Positions 9,525 through 18,400 of a stretch of 64,000 nt of DNA are shown piece after piece. The notes below the pieces were generated by a model, which saw nothing but the letters and a program-made list of their open reading frames with translations, did not search any database and had not been told where the DNA came from. A program made the position numbers and the translations under genes. This DNA is from CAZLMW01 sp964560875 (GTDB taxonomy: Bacteria; Myxococcota_A; UBA9042): the NCBI GenBank assembly GCA_964560875.1, contig CAZLMW010000024.1, positions 13,200-77,199 of the forward strand, given 5' to 3'. The first letter of the stretch is position 1. The number at the start of each line of letters is the position of its first letter.

Positions 9525-12179
9525 ATGGCGGACCAACCGAGCACCCTCGACATGCCGAAAAAATACAAGTTCATCGAGGCCGAGCCACGGTGGGTGAAGG
9601 CTTGGGACGAGGCGGGCATCTACCGTTACAACGCGCAAAGCGACGCGGCCAAGGCGGGCAAGGTCTACTCGGTCGACACGCCACCGCCGTACGTGAGCGC
9701 GGCCCACCTGCATGTCGGTCACGCGATGAGCTACTCGCAGGCCGAGTTCGTGGTGCGGTTCAAGCGGATGCGAGGCTACGAGATCTTCTACCCGATGGGT
9801 TTTGACGACAACGGCCTGCCCACCGAGCGCTACGTCGAAAAGAAGTACAAGGTCCACAAGGGCAACATCACCCGCGACGAGTTCGTGAAGCTGTGCTTGA
9901 AGGAAACGCAGGCAGGCGCCGAGGCGTACAAGGACCTGTGGCGTTCGCTCGGTTTGTCCGTCGACTGGCGCATGACGTACTCGACCATTCAGCCGCGCGC
10001 CGTCGAACACGCTCAACGGTCGTTCATTGAGCTGGTTACCAGCGGTCATATCGAGCGACGCGTCGACCCGATCCTCTGGGACCCCAAGCTCGGCACCGCG
10101 CTTGCCCAGGCCGATGTCGAGGCGGGCGACGAGAAGAATCGGCCCCTGCATCGGCTGCGTTTTCCGCGAACCGACGGCGGCGACGATGGCGTGATCGATA
10201 CGACCCGTCCGGAGTTGGTCACTGCGTGCGTCGCGATCGCGTGCAACCCCGATGACGAGCGTTTTTCCGGGCTCGGTCCCGATGTTCGCTTCGAGGTTCC
10301 GCTCACCGACCTACGCGCCGATGGCAGCACTGGTGAGCGCCTGACCGTGCCGCTGATCCGCGACGAGGGCGTCGACCCCGAGTTCGGCACCGGCCTGATG
10401 ATGGTCTGCACGTTCGGCGACGCCGAGGACATCGTGAAGTGGCGCGTGCACAAGCTCGACACCCGGATGGTCATCGATCGGCGCGGCCGCATGGACACGC
10501 CGGAGCTGCCGACGCTGCACGGAAAGCGCGTGCACGTCGCGGTCAAAGGCAAGCTCGCCAACACCTACAACGAAGCGCGCCTCGCCGCCAAAGAGCTGCT
10601 CGAGGAGCACGGCTACCTGTTGAGCGTTCACGACAACGTTTCACGCGCGTCCGTCAGCGATCGCAGCGGTTGTGCGGTCGAGATCCAGGTCGTGCCCCAG
10701 TGGTTCATTCGTCTGTTGGACCTCAAAGACGAGCTCATCGCGCGCGGCAGAGAGATCAATTGGCATCCCGCGTTCATGCGCGACCGCTACGAGGACTGGG
10801 TGAGCGGGCTGAAGTGGGACTGGAATATCTCCCGGCAGCGCTTCTACGGCGTGCCGTTTCCCGTTTGGTATCGAGAAGACACGGGCGCGGCGGTGTTCCC
10901 CGATTTTGGCGATTTGCCGCTCGATCCGCTGGTTGACGACGCCCCGGCCTCGGTCAAAGCACAGGTCCCCGATGGCGTGCAATTGCGGCCCGAAGAAGAC
11001 GTGATGGACACGTGGATGACGTCTTCGTTGACGCCGCTCATCAACGCGAACTGGGCCTTTTGGGAAACGGACGCGCCGTCGGACGATGTCGCCGCCGAGG
11101 CGCGCCCGGACATCTACCCGATGGGTGTCCGCGTGCAGGCGTTCGAGATCATCCGAACGTGGCTCTTCTACACCGTCGCCAAGAGCCACCTGCACACCGG
11201 TTGTTTGCCGTGGAAAGACGTGATGATCAGCGGCTGGGGGCTGGACCGCGCTGGTAAGAAGATGTCCAAGCGGCTCGGCAATTTCGTCGATCCCGCGTCG
11301 GTGATTCAGCGCTATTCGGCCGACTCGCTGCGGTACTGGTCGGCGGGCGCCACGCTCGGGCACGACCTGCGCTACCTGGAAGAGGACGTCAAAGGCGGCA
11401 AGCGGCTGTTGACCAAGCTCTGGAACAGCACGCGTTTTGCGATGATGAGCATCGGCGATTGGGCCCCGGGTTCGGGCGCGGCCGACGATCCGACCGCCGC
11501 GGATCGCTGGATCCGAAGTCGCATCGTCGAAGCCGTCGAAGACGCCACCGAAGCCTTCGAGCAATACGAATACAGCCGCGCCGTTCGCGCCGCCGAGAAC
11601 CTGTTTTGGCGGGATTGGTGCGACAACTACCTTGAGATCGTGAAGGACCGCTTCCGCAACCCCGATCGCTGGTCGGCCGGCGAGGTAGAGGCCGCGCGCC
11701 GCACGATCTTCGAGGGAACCTGGGCCATGCTGCGGCTTTTCGCGCCCGTGTTGCCGTTCGTGACCGAAGAGCTTTACAACGCCGCGATCCTGCCGCGTAT
11801 GGGAGCCGGGGCGCCGACCAGCATTCACATCGCGCCCTGGCCCAAGGCCGAGGACGGGACGATCGACGTGTTCGGCGGCAAGCGTGACGAAGCTGCAGAG
11901 CAGACCGGCGGACTGTTGGTCGACCTGGTAGCGGCGGTCCGGCAGCTCAAGACGATGCAGCAGACGAGCCTCGGCACGCCGCTCGAGAAGATCTACGTCA
12001 AGTGTGGCGACGATGATCGCGACGAGATCCGGTCGCTCCTCGCCGATTGGCAGGCAGCGGCGCGCGCGGCAGACGTTTCCTTCGATGCGCCTGCAGCCGA
12101 ACACGAGCAGGCCAACCCGGCCCACCAGGTCGCCAGTCGAGACGTTCACATCGGCGTCGTACTCGCGCCGAAAAACTGA
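9525..12179 (+). CDS. valS: Valyl-tRNA synthetase, Rickettsia/archaeal-type
   Basis: 884 residues from the ATG at 9525, behind AGGAGGAG. The class I motifs are HVGH (63-66, in SAAHLHVGHAMSY) and KMSKR (579-583). Between them lies the editing domain (DTTRPELVTACVAI). The segments FYPMGFDDNGLPTER, ISRQRFYGVPFPVWY and FEIIRTWLFY match the form of ValS found in Rickettsia and archaea rather than the form of most bacteria (which have PPNVTGxLHMGHA). There is no zinc ribbon after VWY and no long C-terminal coiled coil. It charges tRNA-Val in the cytoplasm. It is divergent from the channel gene; a weak TCTAAT (9466-9471) may be its -10 box. Confidence 0.92.
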   Translation: MADQPSTLDMPKKYKFIEAEPRWVKAWDEAGIYRYNAQSDAAKAGKVYSVDTPPPYVSAAHLHVGHAMSYSQAEFVVRFKRMRGYEIFYPMGFDDNGLPTERYVEKKYKVHKGNITRDEFVKLCLKETQAGAEAYKDLWRSLGLSVDWRMTYSTIQPRAVEHAQRSFIELVTSGHIERRVDPILWDPKLGTALAQADVEAGDEKNRPLHRLRFPRTDGGDDGVIDTTRPELVTACVAIACNPDDERFSGLGPDVRFEVPLTDLRADGSTGERLTVPLIRDEGVDPEFGTGLMMVCTFGDAEDIVKWRVHKLDTRMVIDRRGRMDTPELPTLHGKRVHVAVKGKLANTYNEARLAAKELLEEHGYLLSVHDNVSRASVSDRSGCAVEIQVVPQWFIRLLDLKDELIARGREINWHPAFMRDRYEDWVSGLKWDWNISRQRFYGVPFPVWYREDTGAAVFPDFGDLPLDPLVDDAPASVKAQVPDGVQLRPEEDVMDTWMTSSLTPLINANWAFWETDAPSDDVAAEARPDIYPMGVRVQAFEIIRTWLFYTVAKSHLHTGCLPWKDVMISGWGLDRAGKKMSKRLGNFVDPASVIQRYSADSLRYWSAGATLGHDLRYLEEDVKGGKRLLTKLWNSTRFAMMSIGDWAPGSGAADDPTAADRWIRSRIVEAVEDATEAFEQYEYSRAVRAAENLFWRDWCDNYLEIVKDRFRNPDRWSAGEVEAARRTIFEGTWAMLRLFAPVLPFVTEELYNAAILPRMGAGAPTSIHIAPWPKAEDGTIDVFGGKRDEAAEQTGGLLVDLVAAVRQLKTMQQTSLGTPLEKIYVKCGDDDRDEIRSLLADWQAAARAADVSFDAPAAEHEQANPAHQVASRDVHIGVVLAPKN

Positions 12180-12202
12180 CGTCCGCTCGTTGATGGTCCG
12201 AG

Positions 12203-13480
12203 CTACACCGCGGCTGCGATCGCGAAGGCAACTCCGCCGGCCATGATCAGGGTGCTCGCCACGCGTCTCGCCCAGCCTGATTTCGAAAGACGGCCCGCCT
12301 TTGATTCCGAAAGGCGTCCGTTGATCGCGCGCCAAGCGAAGTAGACGGCTCCGCAGAAGACAGACTGCGCTGCGTCCAAGCCGATCCCGAAGCTGGCAAG
12401 CGGCCACAGCAAGCCGTCGACGCCAACAGCGAGACGCGCGAGTTCGCTGCCAAATGCCCAGCCGTGGACGAGCCCGAATCCAAGGGCTCCTACGGCGCTG
12501 CGCAACGTACTGCCCGTCGCTGGATCGCGCGCCTGGAAGCCGGCCCAAACGATCGACAGGCCGATGCCCACCTCGATCAGCCAGTGGCCGGGGAGCCCGA
12601 GTATGAGCGCCCCAAACATCGCCGCCATGTGCCCGATCGAGAACAGGATAACGAGCACGAGGAGGCCGCGGATCGTGGCGGCGCAGAGCACAAGTGCGGC
12701 CAGGAAGAGCAGGTGGTCGACGCCGACCGCCAGGTGCATGGCGCCTTCTTTGGCCCAGGCCTGCAAAATCGGGAAAGGGGGCGGTTTGAGCGATGCCCAG
12801 CGTCGTGTTGCGCGCGCTCGTTCGGGGTCGGGGAAGTCGCTGCTCTTGGCACGCTCGGTCCCGGGTTCGTCACCTTCGTTGTGGGCGTCGTGGGGGTCGT
12901 TGTCGGCGCTGCTGGTGGCGGCGATGGGGAGCGGACGCCCCGCGGTGAGAACCGGGATCTCGAGCGCGCCCAGCCGCGGTGCAATGAGCATGCGCCGCGG
13001 TCGTGAGTCGCCGATGCGCAGACCGATGTAGAGGGTCGTGCGGGTCTTGTCGCGCCGATAATCCACGCGGCGGAGCCGAAGCGACTTCATCGGACGGGGG
13101 CAAGTCAACGTCAGCGGGAACGCGCGAAACCCGGGTCGTGGTGCCCAGGCCCGCTTCTTCGCGGGACTGATCGTGCAGCCGTCGTAGTCGAAGCTTGAAG
13201 CCAGTTGGCCGGCAAAGGCGGCGTCGCTGCGATCGGTCGGCAGGCCAAGCTGCCGCGCTTGGTCGTAGAAAGCAGCGATATGACTGTCGTGCAGGGCGTA
13301 GACGACATCGAACTTGCGGCCATCGGTCGTCTTGAGGTCGATGACGATGTTCTGCGCGACCTCGTCGATGATATGCGGCCAGGCGACGGCCGGGGCCAGG
13401 AGCAATGCGGCGTGCGCACCACCCCCAACCAGCAGGAGGAGCGCTCGTACCCCGGCGATGCGATACAAGAACGTAAGCAC
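12203..13480 (-). CDS. HupE/UreJ-family membrane protein
   Basis: 425 residues from a GTG at 13480. A signal-like helix at the start is followed by a periplasmic domain of about 200 residues. The C-terminal half has about six membrane helices with the family landmarks GVDHLLFL and a histidine-containing FGLVHGWAF segment, which resemble the metal-binding helices of HupE/UreJ nickel or cobalt permeases. No hydrogenase or urease genes are nearby, so the metal role is not supported by context. The N-terminal soluble domain contains TTDGRKFDVVYALHD and a Cys pair. It is divergent from the first Cys-rich gene with only 44 bp between starts. Confidence 0.8.
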   Translation of the reverse strand: MLTFLYRIAGVRALLLLVGGGAHAALLLAPAVAWPHIIDEVAQNIVIDLKTTDGRKFDVVYALHDSHIAAFYDQARQLGLPTDRSDAAFAGQLASSFDYDGCTISPAKKRAWAPRPGFRAFPLTLTCPRPMKSLRLRRVDYRRDKTRTTLYIGLRIGDSRPRRMLIAPRLGALEIPVLTAGRPLPIAATSSADNDPHDAHNEGDEPGTERAKSSDFPDPERARATRRWASLKPPPFPILQAWAKEGAMHLAVGVDHLLFLAALVLCAATIRGLLVLVILFSIGHMAAMFGALILGLPGHWLIEVGIGLSIVWAGFQARDPATGSTLRSAVGALGFGLVHGWAFGSELARLAVGVDGLLWPLASFGIGLDAAQSVFCGAVYFAWRAINGRLSESKAGRLSKSGWARRVASTLIMAGGVAFAIAAAV

Positions 13481-13524
13481 GCTGGCGGGCCCCGACGAAA
13501 GCCGTACAATGCCGCGCCGGAGCG

Positions 13525-15267
13525 ATGATGCGCAAACGCAAGACCAGTTGGCCCAAGACTTTCGCGGCGACCGTAGCGACCTTGCTCGCGGCGGTGGTCA
13601 TTGGCGGGTGTGGCGATGAGCCTTCGGACACCAAGGAAGACGATATCGTCGAGGACGCGGGCCTGGACGCCGGACAGCGATTCAACTTCCAAGACGACGA
13701 CACCGCGGCAGCGGATGATTCGGCGTCTTCGAGCGGATCGTCCGGGGCATCCTCCGACGGGGGCAGCAGCGGCGGATCGGACAGCGCTGGTTCGACCGAC
13801 GCTGGCAAAGCCGGGCCGGTTGATGCGGGCCACGTCGAGATCACCAGCTGCAAGGGCCATTGCGGCATCTACCTCGAGGAAAACCAGTGCCATTGCACGC
13901 CGGCCTGTGTCGACAAGGGCGACTGCTGCGCCGACTTCCAGTTGATGTGCACGTGCAAGGCAAACAAGGACTGCGACGACGCCAACGCGTGCACCACGGA
14001 CTCCTGCAGCAAGGGACACTGCAAACAGATCCCGTTCCAGAATTGCTGCCAGGCCGATAACGAATGCAAAGGCGGCAGCGCATGCAAGATCGCCAAGTGT
14101 CTCGACGGCACCTGCAGCCTCGTGGACAAGGACTGCAGCGACGGCGTCGCCTGCACCGCCGATCTCTGCGAGGCGAAAACGGGCAAGTGCAGCAACGCGC
14201 TCGCCCCCAATAAGTGCCTGATCGACGGATTTTGCGCGTCGAAGGACGACAAGAAGCCCGGCGCGGTGGGCTGCGAGATCTGCCAGCCTGCCGTGGACGC
14301 CAACAAGTGGACCGCCAAGAAGGGGACCTGCCTCATCGACGGCAAGTGTTACGCGGCCAATGACGCGCATCCGACCGACAAGTGTCTGCAGTGCGACCCC
14401 GCCAAGGGCCTCGACAAGTGGTCGGTCAAGACGGGCTGGTGCCACATCGGTAAGGCCTGCTACGTGTCGGGCCAAAACCCGACTGGCGTCACGTGCGCGA
14501 GTTGCGCGCCGAGCAAGAGCCAAAAGGAGTGGACAGGCGCCCCCGGAAAGTGCGCCGTCCAGACCGCCAAGGGCGTTCAGTGCATCGACAAGGGCAAGCC
14601 GCATCCCGATATCGGCGCGTGTTCGGTCTGCGATCCTTCGACGTCGACATCCGGCACAACGCTCGCGGACGGCTGGTGTCTCATCGACAACCAGTGCGTC
14701 TCCAAGGGCAAAGCCGGGCTGGCAGAGGACATATGCAGCGTCTGCGACCCGGCCAAATCCACCGACAAATGGACGCCCAAGAAAGCCGGGGTCGACTGCA
14801 ACGACGGCGACCCTTGCACCATCGACTCGATCTGCAACGCGGCCGGCAAGTGCGTTGGCAAGTCCAACCCGGGATGTTGCAAGAAGGACGATGACTGCGC
14901 CGATCTCGCCAAACAGGCGGGCCCCTGCGAAGTGCCGATCTGTCTGAAATCGACGGGCACCTGCGAGCTCCAAAAACTCGGCGCGGATAAATGCTGCACG
15001 TCCGGCAAGTGCTGCGACGTGGCCAAGAGCCAGGTCAAGCCGCAGGGCACGCCGTGTTCGACCACCGTCATCGGCTCCGAATACCGCTGCGACGGCCAGA
15101 AGGCGGAGAAGCGCTCGCTCTTTCCCGGTTGCACGGGATCGCATGGCAGCAAATGCAGCAGCTCGGCCCCGAACAAGGCGCCCGGTGCATGGACCGTCAC
15201 CAAGACCTGCCCTGCCAAGACCAAGTGCGTGTTGAAGTCGTCCAAGTGGCCACCGACCTGTACTTGA
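13525..15267 (+). CDS. Cys-rich secreted lipoprotein with CTxDxC and CLIDGxC repeats
   Basis: 580 residues. The leader ends at C29 (VVIGGC), giving a probable lipoprotein, then an Asp/Ser/Gly linker of about 80 residues. The rest is Cys-rich. An N-terminal group has units like CDDANACTTDSC. It is followed by about five repeats of the form C-L-I-D-G-x-C, a spacer, C-x2-C-D-P, a spacer with W, then K-x-G-x-C (near residues 230-420). The C-terminus has closely spaced CC pairs and a WPPTC end. It is probably an outer-surface or matrix protein held by many disulphides. It precedes the larger Cys-rich gene by 181 bp. No enzyme domain is seen. Confidence 0.85.
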   Translation: MMRKRKTSWPKTFAATVATLLAAVVIGGCGDEPSDTKEDDIVEDAGLDAGQRFNFQDDDTAAADDSASSSGSSGASSDGGSSGGSDSAGSTDAGKAGPVDAGHVEITSCKGHCGIYLEENQCHCTPACVDKGDCCADFQLMCTCKANKDCDDANACTTDSCSKGHCKQIPFQNCCQADNECKGGSACKIAKCLDGTCSLVDKDCSDGVACTADLCEAKTGKCSNALAPNKCLIDGFCASKDDKKPGAVGCEICQPAVDANKWTAKKGTCLIDGKCYAANDAHPTDKCLQCDPAKGLDKWSVKTGWCHIGKACYVSGQNPTGVTCASCAPSKSQKEWTGAPGKCAVQTAKGVQCIDKGKPHPDIGACSVCDPSTSTSGTTLADGWCLIDNQCVSKGKAGLAEDICSVCDPAKSTDKWTPKKAGVDCNDGDPCTIDSICNAAGKCVGKSNPGCCKKDDDCADLAKQAGPCEVPICLKSTGTCELQKLGADKCCTSGKCCDVAKSQVKPQGTPCSTTVIGSEYRCDGQKAEKRSLFPGCTGSHGSKCSSSAPNKAPGAWTVTKTCPAKTKCVLKSSKWPPTCT

Positions 15268-15448
15268 CCGGTGAAAAATTGACTGGCGAGACGCGCAAAA
15301 ACGCTCGCGTCGGGGCGTTCACACACCGCGAGTGCGCGGTTTGGCGCCTTGACCCGCGGAGTCCGCACCGGCAACCTGCTGTTACCCCTGTCTTTTGCGG
15401 CTTCTTTTTGCGGCTCCTCCGTCCCAACGATCTCGCCGGGAAGAACTG

Positions 15449-18400
15449 ATGATGCAGCGAACGTCACGCGGCTTGACCGGCCGGGTCCCATTTGTCGTGG
15501 TTGCGGCCACGTGCTGGCTCGTTGTGAGCTCTGCCGGTTGCGGTGACGACGCCGCTGTCGACAGCAGCAACAAGACCGTCGACGCGGGCAACAACACCGA
15601 AAACGACATCGCCGAAAAGGACACCGGCTCATCGACAACGACGGACACGGCGACCGCAACGGACACCGGCACAAGCGCCGACGCAGGCAAAGCTGGCGAC
15701 ACCAGCATCCAACCCACTTGCCCCGGAAATCCCGGGTGCTCCTGCGGCAGCGACGACGAGTGCTACAGCGATCACTGCATCGAGGTGGGTGGCGCCAAGG
15801 TCTGCGCCCGGCTTTGCGCGGACGGCTGCAAAGACAACGAAGCCTGCGTGAAGAAGGGCAACGACCAGGTCTGCGTGCCCAAGTGGTCCGAGGTGTGCAA
15901 ACCGTGCAAAGCCAACAGCGAGTGCCAGGGTCAGGGGCTCGACAAGAACCGCTGCGTCGACCGCGGGGCCGACGGTTTCTTCTGCGGGACGGTCTGCACC
16001 AAGAGCGATGAGTGCCCGACCGGTTATGTCTGCGAGGACCTCGTGGACGTCGAAGGCGCCAAGACCCGCCAATGCGTTTTGCCAGCCAACAAGGTGTGCT
16101 CCTGTTCGGATGCCGCGATGAAGGTCGAGGCGACAACGAGCTGCAAGGCCAAGCACAGCAACGGCGGATTCTGCCTCGGCGAGCGCACGTGCCTGGCCAA
16201 AGGTGCGCCCGGTGCCCCCACAAACGGCGGACTGACCGCATGCAAAGCGCCTGAGCCCGCGACCGAAACGTGCGATGGCATCGACAACGATTGCGACGGT
16301 GTGAGCGACGAGCAGACGTGCGACGACAACAACCCGTGCACCGCCGATTCATGTGGCGGAGCGGCCGGTTGCACCTACCTCGGTGACAGCGGCAAGCCCT
16401 GCGACGCCGATGGTTCGGTCTGCACCCAAAACGACACGTGCAAAGACGGCAAATGTCAGCCCGGCAAGGCCAAAGTCTGCGACGACAACAACCCGTGCAC
16501 CGCCGACTCGTGCGATCCCAAGACCGGCTGTACGACCAAGCCCGAAGACGGCTCGGGCTGCAACGCCGACGACAACCCGTGCACCGTCAACGACACCTGC
16601 AAGAACGGGCAATGCGGCGCGGGGCCGAAGAAGGCCTGCGAATCCGGCGATGACTGCATCCAGGGCAAGTGCGATCTCACTTCCGGTGCGTGCAAATACA
16701 CGGCGAAGGCCGGCGTTCCGTGCAACGACGGCAACCCGTGCACGAACAACGAGTCCTGCGCCGGCGAGGTCTGCAAGGGCAAGCTCATCAACTGCGACGA
16801 CAAATCGCCGTGCACCTCCGACAGCTGCAACCCGGTCAAGGGCTGCCAGCACGACAAGACCGCCGGGCCGTGCAGCGACGACGACAAGTGCACGGAGAAA
16901 GACGCGTGCAAAGACGGCAAGTGTGTCGGCCTCGCTATCGGCGTGACCAAGGCCTGCGACGATGACAACGCGTGCACGCAGGACTCCTGCAAGAGTCAAA
17001 GCGGCTGCTTCCACAAGAAGCTCGACGGCACGACCTGTTCAGACGGCAACACCTGCACCGAAAAGGACACCTGCAAAATCGGCAAGTGCCAGGCGGGCGC
17101 CAACGCGTGCGGCTGCACGACGGATGCAGACTGCAAGACCAAGGAAGACGGCAACCTCTGCAACGGCACCCTGCACTGCGATGCGTCCAGCAAGACGTGC
17201 AAAATCAAGCCGGGCAGCAAGGTCAGCTGCGACACGACCGTCAACAACGCCTGCCGCGCCAATGCGTGCAATCCCAAGACCGGCGTCTGCGCCATCACGA
17301 ACACCACGGACGGGACGAGCTGCGACGCGGACGGCTCGGTTTGCACCAAGAACGACACCTGCAAGGCCGGCAAATGCCGACCCGGGTCGCCGGCGAAGTG
17401 CGACGACAACAACGACTGCACAAGCGACGTGTGCGACGCGAAGAAGGGCTGTACCTACAAGGCCAACAACGATCCGTGCGACGCGGACGGCTCCAAGTGC
17501 ACGCAGGCCGATCGATGCAAGGGCGGGGCGTGTGTGGCGGGCAAGGCCAAGGCTTGCGACGACAGCGAAGACTGCACCAAGGACGTCTGCCGCGCCTCGG
17601 ACGCCGTCTGCCTGTATCAGCCGCTAACCAACACCTGCGACGACGGCAACAAGTGCACGCTCGGCGAAAAGTGCGGCCAACACCAGGTCACGCTGGCGTG
17701 GACGTGCGTGGCCCAAAAGAACCTGACCTGCAACGACGGAAACCCGTGCACGGTCGACAAGTGCGACGCCAACAAGGGTTGTGTGGCCCAGGCGGTGCCC
17801 GACGGAGCGGCCTGCAGCGACGGCAACAAGTGCACGACCGGCGATACCTGTGCCGGCGGCAAGTGTTCGGGCAAAGCCGTCGCGCCCAAGCTGCACTGCA
17901 ACGACTTCAACGCGTGCACGGACGACGTATGCAGCCCATCGCAGGGGTGCTTGAACAAACCCGCCGGGGCCAAGACCTGCGACGACGGGGACAAGTGCAC
18001 GACCGGCGACAAGTGCGCAGCCGGCAAATGCATCGGCGGCGCCAACACCTGCGGATGCGCGACGGACAAGGACTGCGCGGACAAAGAGGACGGCAACAAG
18101 TGCAACGGCACGCTGTTTTGCAACAAGACGACAAACAAGTGCGCGATCAACCCCGCCACGGTCGTCTCGTGCGACACATCGCTCAACACCGTGTGTCAGA
18201 CCAACGGGTGCGATCCCAAGGCCGGCAAATGCGTGGTCACCAAGAAGAAGGACGGCACCCCGTGCAACGCCGACAACAACGTGTGTACCGGCAAGGATGC
18301 ATGCGCGTCGGGGACATGCGTGCCCGGCAAGCTGCTCGACTGCAACGACAACAACCCGTGTACGTCCGACAGCTGCGACCCCAAGGGCGGGTGCGTCAAC

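Noticed and set aside
12203..13480. Hydrogenase or urease accessory locus
   Set aside because: HupE-like protein only. No hydrogenase or urease subunits or maturation genes are in the window.
13111..15144. 677-codon open frame on the - strand
   Set aside because: Antisense to the first Cys-rich gene. The Val/Ala/Arg-rich product reflects GC-rich repeat codons read backwards.
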